Source of the DNA: Henricia sp. BOLD:AAB3569 | Lineage: Eukaryota > Echinodermata > Asteroidea > Spinulosida > Echinasteridae | Length of the DNA: 64,000 bases | NCBI GenBank assembly: GCA_037783545.1 | Contig: JBBELK010000386.1 | Location: forward strand, 620,001-684,000 | Reading direction: 5' to 3' | Part shown: positions 43,683 through 55,500 of the stretch, piece by piece | Position numbering within the stretch: position 1 is the stretch's first letter | How the letters are laid out: every line of letters starts with the position of its first letter | Program-made: the position numbers and the translations under genes | The notes under the pieces: model-generated | Databases searched by the model: none | Told to the model about the DNA's origin: nothing | The model's input: the letters and a program-made list of their open reading frames with translations, nothing else

Positions 43683-44275
43683 TACCCTGGGGCTATTTCT
43701 CTGTCAGGCCATTGGTTGCAAACAGCTGTTGCTTATATTGTGTCACTAGGCCAGAAGTAGAACGATTGATAGCTTCTATCACCACGTTTACACTCGAACC
43801 GGCAAAGGTGGATACAGACCTAACATTTTTATTGCGACCACAAAACTAAACATTTCCCGCGTTTACACTACACCTCGATCCGGCTTCAACTCGCCTTCAG
43901 AAACTACAAAAGTCACCACTAATTGTAACTGCAGTGCATGCGTGAGTTGTTAGGTGTTGCGAACTGGTGCCAGATTGGTAAATTAAATCTACTACAAAGC
44001 GGGCACCACCCCAAGGACACTCATATTGCCAAATCTGTATTCGGGTAACGTTCACACTACAAGCGACCTTGACAATTGCAAGGTTGAATCCCGCAATTGC
44101 GGGGTTCAACCCTACCCCAAAGGTGACTTGAAGAAGGCGAATCAGACCCGGCTTCAGCTCCCCTTTTTGGAAATTGCGGAGTTTGATTCGGCAAAGGCGA
44201 ATCGAGTGTAAACAGGCCTTATTATGCTGGGTACACAAATATATGGGGCTTGGCTAGGGCCAGTGACTGGTGAGT
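43683..44275 (+). repeat. Paralogue of the 39262-39830 repeat, with a different insertion
   Basis: GGGGCTATTTCTCTGTCAGG, ATTGGTTGCAAACAG and GATTGATAGCTTCTAT end at 43777; the sequence resumes with TATTATGCTGGGTACACAAA at about 44218. The insert is 43778-44217. Confidence 0.65.
43778..44217. mobile_element. Insert with GTTTACACTCGA inverted ends
   Basis: CACCACGTTTACACTCGAAC at the left and CGAATCGAGTGTAAACAGG at the right are inverted. The paralogous locus at 39766-39775 reads TTCTATTATGC without it, consistent with a 3-bp TAT duplication. A related element lies at 52836-53012. The superfamily is not assigned. Confidence 0.6.
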
Positions 44276-44394
44276 GAACTCAACATTAAAGGTATCTATA
44301 CAAGCTTTAACAGGGGGTTCGATTGAGCATTACATCGAGTTCGGCCCAAATGGGTATGTTGCAGGGTTTTCTGCAACCCAATCCAATAAATGCT

Positions 44395-47300
44395 TCACTT
44401 GCTTCCGCTAGCAAACACGGATAAATCTTCTTCTTCTCTTATGCCCATGCTCTGAAAAACAAACAGAAAATTAAACGTTGAGTTAGGAGCTTAAAGATAG
44501 TATACATGATTGGTAAACTGTTACAAATAGTTTTATCCCCCTGTTTGATTAAAGATATGCATGATTAAAACCAACCTGAGCAAAAACTAGCTCCGTACTT
44601 CGTCTAACTTTTGAGAAAATAGTCAAAAAAGGGTTTGCATTTCGCCCTGAAACACGGCCTTTGGACGAAGTGATTTGGGGCAAAATGGCACTTGGGCGAA
44701 TTTAATTTTCGTCTCATGAGACGAAAACTAATTGTTTTACTCATTTCTCAAAGACTATAGCACTTTAGACAAACCCATTTCAGGGGAAGTTTTCTACGGT
44801 CATCATGTTTATATTGTGTAAGTTAGGCATAAATCTGTGAACATTTCTGATTTTCGATATAACAATCATGTATACTGCCTTTAAACTGAGCATGTGCACT
44901 TGGCAGTTTTAGCAACTGACAGAGAAATAATCAAATAAATAATTACATACACAAACCAATGCAAACGCCGAGGAAAAAAACAAAAATAATTTCTGCGATT
45001 ACACAAAAAGTTACCATTGTTTATAAATGTAAGGCAGCGTTACTTTAACATTGGACTAATTACGTAACTGCTAATTCCATTAAACTGCCCTGCTACGTCT
45101 GAGCGGAAAGTTTGCACAGCATCTCTCAGCCAATGGGAAACTGTTTTTTACATAACTTGACTGGACTCGTGTTGGGCCCGAGATTATTAATTACAGAATC
45201 TTACTTTCTGTATGAACTGCGGCGTGATCGATATTTCTTGTTCCATTTGTCGTAACTTCTCATCCAGCAAAATACATTCCCGCATCTACAAGAGATAAAC
45301 GGTATAATTTACATGGCATTTGCCGAAAATGTGATTGAACACAAAACGTTGATTGAAACCAGGTAAGTGTAAACCGAAAAGGGGATCAGATCTGGATCTG
45401 ATTCACCTTTTAGGCAAGTTTGAACTGTGCAATTGTCACTTGTAGTGTAAATGTTAACCGAATACGAATTTGGAAATTTGAGCGTCCTTGGGGCGAAGCT
45501 TGTGCAATGCGCGCCATGTGGTAGATTTAACGGACGAATATATCGCTAGTTCTGCAATGCAATACGACTCATGCATGCGCTACGTGCACAATAAGTGGTT
45601 GGAAAGGCAGATTGAACCCGAATCAAGACATTGTGTAAATGCGGCAAATTTCAAGTGTAAACGCAGCATGTACAAAGCCATGTGGCAAGCTTGTAAATAA
45701 AATGTTGACAAAGTTTACAAAACGGACAAACAAACATCGTGTCCTACACACCTCCCCTTCCAAATGCTTGAGTAATGACGGGTTGTCGTACTTCTCAGGG
45801 TTGTCATGGAAACTGACCATTCCGTCTTTCTTGCTGATGCTGGCGTAGATTTGACCCTCCTCGATCTAATGGGTACAAATTTGGAAAATTTGGGTACAAT
45901 TTGTCACAAGTTGTATCAATGTTGCGTTGAAATGACTCGGGGACTCGAGTCCCAATTTTTACTGACCCGAGACTCGAACCTGAAATGACTTGACTTGGAC
46001 TCGAGTCACTGTTGCAAATGACTTGACCCGACTCAAACTTTAATTTTTTTTTACTTAAGTCTGCCAAAAATGTCAGCACTACAGAAACCTAGGACTAAGC
46101 TTTGTTTAATTATTGAAGCAAAAAACCTTACACGAATGCAAGTTTCAGCATTTAGACTCATTTTGAAATTAGCTTGAACAAATTTACTGCCACGACTACT
46201 CGACTTGACTTGGGACTCAAAGGCAGTTTGACTCGACTCGGGACTCGAACAGCGGGAGACTCGTTGCAACCCTGGTTGCATGTCATGTCGTAAGTTGCAT
46301 TTTGCATGTCGCGTCAATAAGGCGCAAGGCACTGTAAGCCGTAGCACTGCATCATGTCAACTCTAAATTGTGCACAAACGATGCCCTATTTGACCCAAAA
46401 TCCTTACCATTGACAGCACATGTAATTCAGCCTCTTTAGCCGAAGCCAGATGTACTCTACGTGCTATGTCGCTCAGTGACAACGTTAAAAATGTCTGAAA
46501 ATAAAACACAGATAAATAAAACACATGAAATTTCTGAAAATCACACTATCGTAAATAATTATCAATAAAAATCATTTAATAATTAAATCCGTTTTTCTTA
46601 CCTTAGTAAGCCTTTGAATGTTTTTGGCGTACATTGACGTCACAACTTGCTTCACCAAACCCATGTTTTGTTCCTAAGACAAAAAAACAAAATATGAAAA
46701 ATCACATCAATATATTTGCAAAAAAAAGGCATCCATCCAGGGGGAGTAGCAATGCTCCTAGTCACTCCATGCCATGAAAACTAACAACCTGTTGGGGAAA
46801 CCCAACTAACTGCTGGGGGTAAACCTGTGATGGACTGGCATCCCATCCAGGGGGAGTAGCAATGCTCCTAGTCACTCCATGCCATGAAAACTAACAACCT
46901 GTTGGGGAAACCCAACTAACTGCTGGGGGTAAACCTGTGATGGACTGGCATCCCATCCAGGGGGAGTAGCAATGCTCCTAGTCACTCCATGCCTTGGAAA
47001 CTAACAACCTGTTGGGGTAAACCTGCGATGGACTGGCATCCCATCCAGGGGGAGTAGCAATGCTCCTAGTCACTCCATGCCATGAAAACTAACAACCTGT
47101 TGGGAAAACCCAACTAACTGCTGGGGGTAAACCTGGGATGGACTGGCATCCCATCCAGGCGGAGTAGCAATGCTCCATGCCATGGAAACTAACAACCTCT
47201 TGGGGAAACCCAACTAACTGCTGGGGGTAAACCTGTGATGGACTAGCATTCCATCCAAGGGGAGTAGCAATGCTCCTAGTCACTATATGCCATGGAAACC

Positions 47301-50300
47301 GGCAGTAAAACACTTATTTGATTGTTTAGCTTACCCGCGTATACTGTTCGGTGTGTTTTCCGATAATGTTCCTTAATTCTTGGGGGTTGTTGGTGGCGTA
47401 AGCGTTGGCCAGCTCGTGGTATGGTTGGCTGAGTGGCTAAAGCAAGAAAAAAAGTAAGAATTTAGAACTCCATTTAAATTGTTTTTTTTCCTCATTATTT
47501 GACAGTTAATATCTCACTTAGTTCAGGGGCCAATTTTATACAGCTGCATATCACAGAATCTATTTGCTTTACTTTCAAAAATGGGTTGCCAGCCAAACTC
47601 GTAGGTGATTTTTACCAGATTTACTGGCATTCTGCTACTGTTTAAGAACACAGTTTTACATACAATTTTTGTTAGTGGCCATTTATACGAAGCAAACAAG
47701 TGCTGTGCTAAGCAAATTCTTGCGCTTTGCAGCGCCATGAAGTGAGGTTTATTAGAGACGAAAGTAGAGATTTGATTTCAAAATGTCGGTTATACAAGTT
47801 CTGTAAACAAGATATCATGTGATAGTCGGGTATTTAATTCTTTCCGGGAAACTCACATAGAGCTTCCTTTTGAATTTAACAGTTAAAAAAACCCATACCT
47901 TTATAAATCGACTGACGACCAAAGACGTGTATTTTGGTAGCGCAATCAACTTGCCGTGGTGGATTAGCGAAACAATAATGAATTTCTTGTACGACTCTAG
48001 CATGATGTGGCTAACCGCTTGACTGGGGGTGGTTATCGCCTAAACAAATTCGGCAAAGAAAGAATTCGTAAAAGTGAAATTTCAATATTTGATTAAGTGT
48101 AAATTCTTAATTAATCCAAGAAAAATGTTATTCGTTAAAGTTCATAGACAGAATCTGCAATGTACCAACATTTTAATTAACCATTTCACTAGAAAAATCT
48201 CACTGAAGTTAGAAGTTGTTCTAACTGTCCAATGCAATGATTACTCCCAAGATCTCTTGTGGGAAAACGAAGATTACACTTTTTGTTTACAAGAGAGCAC
48301 TCCTGTATAGAAAGCTAACCCCCGACTATTGTGGTCTCATGGCTTTGATTCTCGTGCACTATAGTCAGGGAACCAGCCCAAATAGGATGGTGGCTTCACA
48401 CGATTTCTTGAAAGCATGGACACGCTTTTTTATTCTTTTCTCAGAACGTGGATGAGGTACTGAGCTGACTTATACGCAGGTTGGTTTTTATCATACACAT
48501 CCTTAATCACACATGGAGATAACAACTTATAACAGTTTAACTCTGAAGTCTGCAGTATTTGGATTTATGAAAAAAAATAATGTCAGGAGTTAAAGTAGAA
48601 TTTTTACCACTTCGAAGAAGTACACAGCCCTTCCCCATTTCTTTAGCGCAGCGTAGATCATACCACCATAGTAATAGTAACACAGGAAATGAGTAGCGTC
48701 AAAAAGGCCTCCCTGTGTAAAACACAAGCCAACCGAAACACAGAAACCTTAAAAATACGGCTAGACAACGATAATAAAAAGTGTTCACATCGAGACAAAA
48801 TTCTCCGTCTTTCGTCCAGTACATATAGCCTGGGAACCAGTCTAAATAGGACGGTGGCTTTGCACAATTTCTTGAAAGCATGTACACAGTTTTTCATTGT
48901 TTTCTCAGAACGTAGATAAGGTACTGAGCCGACTTATACACAGGTTGGTTTTTATCATACACATCCTCAATCACACAGAGATAACGCCATTTGTAATAGT
49001 TTTTCAGTCTTGTAATTTGTCTTACCTCTTTGCCAATATCTGTGATGTCGCCATCCAGGAAAGGAAGTGCCGGCTTCATACATTTAGCTAACAGGCATAA
49101 CTGAAATCAATGGAAAAAACATTCTGATTTATAAAACTTGGTACTTGGGCAGGACAGGTATATTTTTCAGAGATCGGTATGGGTTTATATTAATTATGGG
49201 GCTGCAGGTTTGATACCCGGCTGTGGTACCTGTGCCCTTGAGCAAGGCACTTAAGCACACTTGCTCCATCCTTCGGGAGGGATGAAAAGCCGTTGGTCCA
49301 GTGTGTTGTGTAATGCACTTAAAAGATCCCAGAGCATTCTTTCGTGAGGAGTAAGGGGATTCCCCGGTGTCTCTGGCCGTCGGCTGCCAATGGCACCATC
49401 CATGTTTAGGTGAAGGACACCTATTATTGTGTGAAGTGCACGTGAACATATCCATATTGAATGTGCGCTATATAAATGTAATACTACTATCCATCCACAT
49501 TTGGGACAATCCCATAGTTGGGACATAACAGTACTTGGGCCAAAACAGTACTTGGGCATAACAGATATGTCAAAGAGATCAACATGGGTTTATATACCTA
49601 ATACTGTACTTGGGACCATTCAAACCACACTTGGGACAATTCCATAGTTGGGACAAGACAGTACTTGGGCATAATACCTGGCAGAGATCAGCATGAATTG
49701 ACGTCAATTGGGCGCTGTGCATTTGTATCTTGTTAATGGCTTTGCAGAGAATCTCAATACCCCTCAAAAACTGCTTCTTTTCGATCAGAACTCGGGTGAA
49801 TTGGTGTGCAAGAGTGCCGTCTGTGATAAAAGAAATTTAAAAAGCAATTTGACATTGATTCTGTCAAAATTAAATGTGTCATTCGAGGATTTAAAGGTCC
49901 ATTATTAGTAACTGGGTCTAAACATTCACTGGTAATCCAGAAAGTCCACTGCTGAAAGCACAGGAAAACGGTTCAATGGTTTTAGTGTAGAACCAGTAAC
50001 TTTGGCAACGCACGAAGGGTGATATTTTCACGTCAGTAAAATGAATCTACCGTCTTCACTTACAACTATCTGTCGCAAATCGAACTTGTTCTCCGTTGCA
50101 CATGCTGAAGAAAAGCTGAGTTTGTGAGAAGAGTGTTTCAAAGTCGGGAGCTGAACTCGAGGGTAGGGTAAACTTGACATTACTGAGAAGATTAGAAGAA
50201 AAAAATTATTCATATTACAAAATTAACACTTTCTGTTGGTCTTAATAATTGTCAAATGAAGAAAGAATTTTTTTTTTTTAAATCTGCCCGGGAGATACAA

Positions 50301-50930
50301 GTAGTGTTTCAGGCTGGAGACAAGTCTAACTGATCTGCAGAACTATACAATAAAATCACTGAGCTTATGAGGCAGCCAGACTCAAAGTCGTATCCAGAAT
50401 TTTTTTAAAGACTTACAGAATTGCGAGAACACCGAGCGAGTGAAGTTGCGGATCAAGTGTTTCCAAAATCATATCCAGGCTGGATGCATTTTTCTTGAGA
50501 AGCTCTAAACTCTTATTGATCTCCTCGCAAAGCTGGGCAAAGTTTCCTGAGAAAAAATAATTTTAAAAAGGAAATATGTAAATGAAGAAAAATGGAAATA
50601 TTTGAGTAGATAGATGACATGACTTCAGATTTTGTGACAGAGAAAATCTTTAATTTTTCCCACTTCTAAATTTGTTTTTATTCCCCAATTTGCACGTACT
50701 GATGCTTGATAATCGCTTTAATGGAAAACATCAATGGTAAAACTTACCTGTAGGTAAATTCTTTTTGTGGGGATAAAATCGTGATCATGTTTGTTGTGTC
50801 TCTGTTTGCGAATTGCATAGCCATAGGTTGCATGGTTTGTCATGTTTGTGTTGGCTGTCAAACCATTTTTCTTACCCTCTGTTGATAATGTGACTACCGA
50901 ATTTACGAATCCTTCCACCTGGGACGCCAT
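44395..50930 (-). CDS. cops3: COP9 signalosome subunit 3 (CSN3), complete, 13 exons
   Basis: PCI-domain subunit of the COP9 signalosome, the complex that removes NEDD8 from cullin-RING ligases. Exons in transcript order: 50876-50930, 50417-50546, 50064-50182, 49678-49820, 49026-49100, 48608-48712, 47899-48039, 47335-47436, 46602-46673, 46408-46494, 45752-45865, 45205-45285, 44395-44451 (TGA 44395-44397). All borders are GT/AG, the frame is kept throughout, and the product is 426 residues (human 423). Matching words: [124 protein letters not shown]. The PCI region is about residues 210-370, followed by a C-terminal helix and a short acidic tail ([10 protein letters not shown]). Promoter: see 50931-51269. 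No canonical AATAAA lies within about 550 bases after the stop, so the 3' end is unclear. Confidence 0.97.
44491..44884 (+). mobile_element. TTAA-flanked MITE with TTCGCCC-rich core, copy 3
   Basis: Ends AGATAGTATACATGATTGG and AATCATGTATACTGCCT, each next to TTAA. The core is shortened relative to copies 1 and 2 (about 394 bp). It lies in the last COPS3 intron, 40 bp from the terminal exon. Confidence 0.75.
45921..46274. repeat. GACTCGAGTC-rich repeat in COPS3 intron
   Basis: CGGGGACTCGAGTCCC at the left and GGACTCGAACAGCGGGAGAC then TCGTTGCAACCCTGG at the right, with many GACTYG words between. It could be a non-autonomous TIR element; ends and target duplication are not clear. Confidence 0.45.
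46731..47300 (+). repeat. 110-bp tandem repeat, ~5 copies, COPS3 intron
   Basis: CATCCAGGGGGAGTAGCAAT starts at 46734, 46844, 46954, 47042, 47152 and about 47252, giving periods 110, 110, 88, 110 and 100. The shorter periods are internal deletions. The unit also holds CTAACAACCTGTTGGGG and AACCCAACTAACTGCTGGGG. It ends about 35 bp before COPS3 exon 8. Confidence 0.9.
49188..49490 (+). repeat. SINE (tRNA-derived family), head-truncated
   Basis: Shares GCACCTGTGC-type head words, GAGCAAGGCACTTAAGCACA, CAGTGTGT, AAAGATCCCAGAGCATT and AAGGGGATTCCCCGGTGTCT with 61031-61356. It ends GTGCGCTATATAAATG. It lies in COPS3 intron 4 and lacks the A-box part. Confidence 0.65.
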
Positions 50931-51269
50931 TCTGAAACAATCAAAGTGGAAAAAAACACGATCGATTTGGAAATTCTTCTCTCTTTCAGCACTTTTTCCA
51001 AACCACTGTACAGCCGATCGCAGCTCCACAAACGTGTACTATTATAATAGTACATGCAATACAAAAACACGAAAAATATACACCGTTAAACAGTGATAGC
51101 GCCCTCACTTGTCTGAAAGTAAAATTTCTTGGCAAACAAAAATAGCCGTCGTTTGTGTTAAAGATCGACTAGACGTGCTGAAACAGTCGTTGATGGAATT
51201 TCATTTTCGGCGCGGCCGGACGGATTGTGTCAAAAACTGTCCTCTTCGAAGATCGTGACCGGAAAAAAG
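50931..51269. promoter_or_regulatory. Presumed bidirectional promoter of COPS3 (-) and PALD1 (+)
   Basis: COPS3 starts at 50930 going left. At 51270, AAAAAAG/GTAAGT is a strong + strand donor and could end a non-coding PALD1 first exon (about 51190-51269, CpG-containing: CGGCGCGGCCGGACGG). Between them is about 340 bp without other features. No TATA box stands out. The sharing of the promoter is inference. Confidence 0.4.
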
Positions 51270-51389
51270 GTAAGTATTTGCCAGCTTACTTGTTTATCTT
51301 TGAACATTTTACCACATCCTGGGTGATTTCACTTTATATACCAGTGATTGTACATGTTTTTGATGCCCGTATGTACATATAACTGTAAA

Positions 51390-51480
51390 TATCCAGCGAT
51401 TTTACCACCGACCATCACGTCGCGTCGGGCGGCGCGCGGCGGCGGGGCCGGGCGGGCCGGGGGAAGGGGTTGTGGGGGTA
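51390..51480. other. Short GC-rich patch
   Basis: GGGCGGCGCGCGGCGGCGGG and GGGCCGGGCGGGCCGGGGG stand out in AT-rich DNA just downstream of the presumed PALD1 first exon. It may be part of a CpG-rich promoter region or a G-quadruplex-prone tract. Confidence 0.5.
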
Positions 51481-52835
51481 TCCTCGCGTGTAAGGCATTG
51501 TTTTCAAATTGATCAGAATAAAGGAAAGTAAAACATCAAACAATGTCTCAGTTGCCTTCTTCAGTCCATAGCCTTACGGTTTAAATTTTCTGAATCTGCA
51601 TACTCGGGGCTTCGTATTGACCCAAACTGAAACTTTTGGGGGCTAATATTAATAATAGAAAAAATAGGAGCCCAGCAACATCGTACAATTTTGTATCTAG
51701 CAAAATACGCCCAATTAAACCAACTTTTTGAATTTATAACTGTAACCTATCGGAAGAGCCTTATTTTTCCACATTTTTGGGCGGTATGACAACAGCAGTG
51801 ACCCATGATAAGAATCAAAGTTTGAGCATGTCATAAGGGAGTTGTTTACATCGCGTGCCGTTACGTCAAAGGTAAAGCATTGAAAATGCGTACCGTCAAA
51901 AACAGGGCCCTCCACGATATATTAAAGAGTTGAGAAGTTAATCCGAACGTTTTTTTTTTTTTAAATGACCCATCTAGTATCGAAATGTGTAGATTTGATG
52001 GAAAACCCATATTCGTCTCGGTAAGTTTTCCCCAAAAACGTCTACTGCAGACAGGCCCGGGGCATAGTCAAAATTCTAAAGACACAGGGCATAGCTAAAC
52101 AATTCTACCATCCACTTTTAACCAATCATGAGGTATATAATTCAAACGACTGCCCTTCTATGATCTTCAAAGCTTCAACCTACACCGGCAATTTTTGTCA
52201 TTTGTTTTTGGGTGGAGGGGAGAGAACCTAGTGACAATAAATAGCCCTGTCTAGGTGTAACCCCATTTTCTATAATAAAGCATTTCCTAATTGAATTTTT
52301 TTCTGGGTAAATGGACCTTTCTGATAAAATTGACAAATGCAGCCAATTAAAATGCAGCCAATTAAAATGGCTTTTGTGCATTATGTGTTGTTCCGTAACA
52401 ACAGGAGCCAAAGTGTGTCATTTTGATGCATAATTTGCAAAAATTGCTTTTCCATTTTAAAAAAAAATTTCTTGTGTAATTTTGAAGCAGTGTAGATGTT
52501 TAAAATAAATTGTAAACAGTGTCTTAGTGTAATAGTTTTGATAATTTTTGAGAAAATTGTGTTCATGCAGTATTTTGGGTTGTTTGTTTGTTTTTTAGCC
52601 AGCCAGGAAAGCTGCACTGCCAAAAGAGCTTTATCACGGTGTGGCCATCTTTGTCTTGTTCTCCATAGCATGCGCAGTACGCGTGTTAGGCACGATCAGC
52701 GCATCGGCGTGACGACGCGATAGCGCGTGTAATCTACCGTTGTTTTGAGACGATCACTGTCCGCGTTGCGCGTTTTCTTCATCGCGCCACGCGTGTGCCA
52801 TTGTGATGCACACAATGAACATTTTCAACACGGGG

Positions 52836-53012
52836 CCAAACTATTTTTTTCGGCAAGCCTCGCTTTGGTTAAGGCGAATCAGACCCGGGTCTGATCCGCC
52901 TTTTTCAATTCGCCTTTTGCGTTTACACTTAGTGCTTACCCGGCTTCAACTCCCCTTTTTGGAAATTGTGGAGTTCGATTCGCCTTTGCCGAATCGAGTG
53001 TAAACAGGGTGG
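52836..53012. mobile_element. GTTTACACTCGA-family element
   Basis: Contains AAGGCGAATCAGACCCGGGT, CGTTTACACTTAGTGCTTAC, CTTCAACTCCCCTTTTTGG and GAATCGAGTGTAAACAGG, which occur in the same order at 44140-44216 in the 43778-44217 insert. It appears 5'-truncated. Confidence 0.55.
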
Positions 53013-53469
53013 TACAGCACATCTTCTGTCGATGGAAAGAAACTGTGGCCGCTGCAGCTGTACCGATTTTTTCCAGACACTGAACGCGTGCGATGCGAAA
53101 TTGAACGAAGGTGCGCAACATGATGTACAACATGTATGTAGTTGAATTATGAGTATTGTAAACACTCATGAACACTATACTGCCCATGCAGCACATGCTA
53201 AGTACACGATGTACATTTACACACACGAACCAATGGCATTGTGTAACGAAATTGCGCACGTATGTAACAAAATGAAAGGATTTCACACATGCGCAAACCG
53301 TCACTTTTCTCAACTCTAAGATGGCATTTTAGGATGCAGCAACAAGAATATGGAAACGATTCTTATAGCTTCAATGTACATGTAAAAAAATTCATTACTT
53401 TGTATTGTGTGTAGAAGAAATGCCATCCCGTGCCATGAGTACACATTCATCGTTGGTTCCCCCGCATTT

Positions 53470-53916
53470 GGGTCATTCCCAAAATTAGGGGTCCAAAATT
53501 TTTGGTGTCCCAGTTACGTACGACAATCTCTGCTTCAAATATCACCACTTATGACCATAAATTCTCAGTAATGGACTGTGGCCTGTGATTATAGGGGGCA
53601 GCATCATTTTCTTCAATATTTTGTTGTCTGATTCCTTAAAAATATTTAAAACAAAAGACCATAAAGGCTTATAATTTGTTCCATGGTATTGGATAGGAGT
53701 TTGGTGTCCGGGTTACCTACGCCAATGAAAATTGGCTGTAGAATGAGTTTGCATTAACCTTGGTGCCATATCTACACACAAACATTAAATTTTAGTGGCA
53801 TTTGTTTAAATAAAAATAATTATTTTCTACTTGGAAACCACTTTCAATCATTAAAAACACTTAGAAATCTTAAAAAGCATGTCACACTTTTGGACCCCTA
53901 ATTTTGGGAATTACCC
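53470..53916. mobile_element. TIR MITE with 29-bp inverted ends
   Basis: GGGTCATTCCCAAAATTAGG (then GGTCCAAAA) and TTTTGGACCCC (then TAATTTTGGGAATTACCC) pair with one mismatch in 29 bp. Flanks read ATTT on both sides (53466-53469 and 53917-53920), a possible 4-bp duplication. No coding frame. Confidence 0.78.
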
Positions 53917-54693
53917 ATTTATGAACTATTATCGTCCTTTCTGTACATGGCCTTTGTGTGCCAGCTGAACCACCCCCTGTTTCTATGGGAACAGCTCTTA
54001 GGTTGATGGGGAAATTGCCCTATGTCAGGGGGAATAAAGCTGAATAATACAATGCTGTGCAGGGAATAGTATCCTTTTGATCATTACTCATTGCATATAA
54101 TATACGTGTACCGGTATGTATGTGTAGTATACTATTTATAGTACTGCATATAATTCCTAGAAAACGAACACTGTGTGTATAATGTAATATTATGCGTACA
54201 TTTAGTGTACAGTGGTACCCATTTCAGTGAATTCTAGTCTATGCACATAAAACTTTAAAGATAGATTTTATGACAGTATTTGAAAACTGTTCTACACGGT
54301 ACATTCATAAATACCTTAGACAGTTTACGCATCCTCATTGGCTGAGAGCACGTCACGTGGCCAGTCTTAAACGGACGAAAAAGACCAGCCAGTCTCAAAC
54401 ACTTTTTACCCTGGCCCGCTCCCGTGCCTTATTCAGCGCTTATGGAACATGCACACGCACACAGAAACTGCACGCTCCCGAAAGCAAAATGTGCACTGTG
54501 ACAAGTACCCGGACAACCCAGTCGTATGCTAGCGCGTGCAACACGCATTTTGTCTTCAACAAAAACAACGCGACGCACAGCAGTTTGAACGAACGCAGTC
54601 ATGCATGTAACTAATGCAAAACATTACAAAACGACAAGATTATCGAAGAATTTTTGTGAGTTTTACTGATTTAAACAAAAAGGTATTTATGAC

Positions 54694-55183
54694 TGGGAAT
54701 AAAAGTGGGTTTGGCCAGTCTTAAACAATCCGTTTAAAGGCCCATTGTATCATTTGCAATGACCCAATTTTTTTTTCATGAGTTGACAAGAAAAACCTTA
54801 CTCAAAGTGTTGATAGCAATTGTAACAAACACCACATGAATTTATTGTTGCCGTCCAAAACGGTATTTCATGCTGGAAATTGACAACCGAAGGTGTTTTT
54901 CTAAAAACGGTACGTTTTTCTACATGCACGGTATGTTTTTACCATTCACTTGTACACAAAATCCATATATTTCAAGGTTTTTTGAAGCATTGATGCATCT
55001 AAGCAGCTAAAACATTTTCAGGCTAGTTTACCAACATTCTTCCTTAGATATGTTACACTCTTATTCCAGGAATCTGTAAAATGTTTTATCTTGCAAATGA
55101 TACATGTACCGGTACATAGGGCCTTTAAAACCTGGACGGTTTTAAACATATGTTTAAGACTGACAAAACCCACTTTTGTTCCC
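54694..55183. mobile_element. Outer TIR element hosting a second element
   Basis: GGGAATAAAAGTGGGTTTGG then CCAGTCTTAAAC at the left pairs with GTTTAAGACTGACAAAACCC then ACTTTTGTTCCC at the right. Nearly all of its interior is the element at 54736-55127. Confidence 0.7.
54736..55127. mobile_element. Inner TIR element with TTTAAAGGCCC ends
   Basis: TTTAAAGGCCCATTGTATCA then TTTGCAA at the left; TTGCAAATGATACATGTACC then ending GGGCCTTTAAA at the right. It is nested in 54694-55183. Diverged relatives lie in CCDC33 introns 4 and 6. Confidence 0.72.
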
Positions 55184-55236
55184 TAATTAAAATATGAGTG
55201 ATTGAGGATAAAAACAAACCTGTGTACAAAGCTGTG

Positions 55237-55500
55237 TCCGCATTAGACTTGTTCTTCGGGAGGTTTTACCGAGACGATGGTAAAATGAGAAATGGCAAAA
55301 TTTTACTGCTGTCCTCAGTTTGACTTTTTTGACATGGGAACATTTTACTGAGACCGTAGGATAGCATGCGCAGTGTCCCTTTGCAGTTTGACCTTCACAG
55401 CTCAGACGTACGCTTCCAGAGCGCTTTTACCGACTCGATGTGTCCGCATTGGACTTAAAATAGGAAAAGTACCCATTGTCTCGGTAAGATGTGGATTGCA
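55237..55500. mobile_element. GTCCGCATTGGACTT element, copy 2 (partial)
   Basis: GTGTCCGCATTAGACTTG, TTTTACCGAGACGATGG, GCATGCGCAGTGTCCCTTT and GTGTCCGCATTGGACTT match 12083-12486. At about 55490 it runs into a fragment of the GAGCGTGTTCAGAT family (to about 55621). Confidence 0.55.

Noticed and set aside
45789..45803. X-box-like GTTGTCATGGAAAC
   Set aside because: It lies within COPS3 exon 11 coding sequence and is explained by codons for conserved residues.
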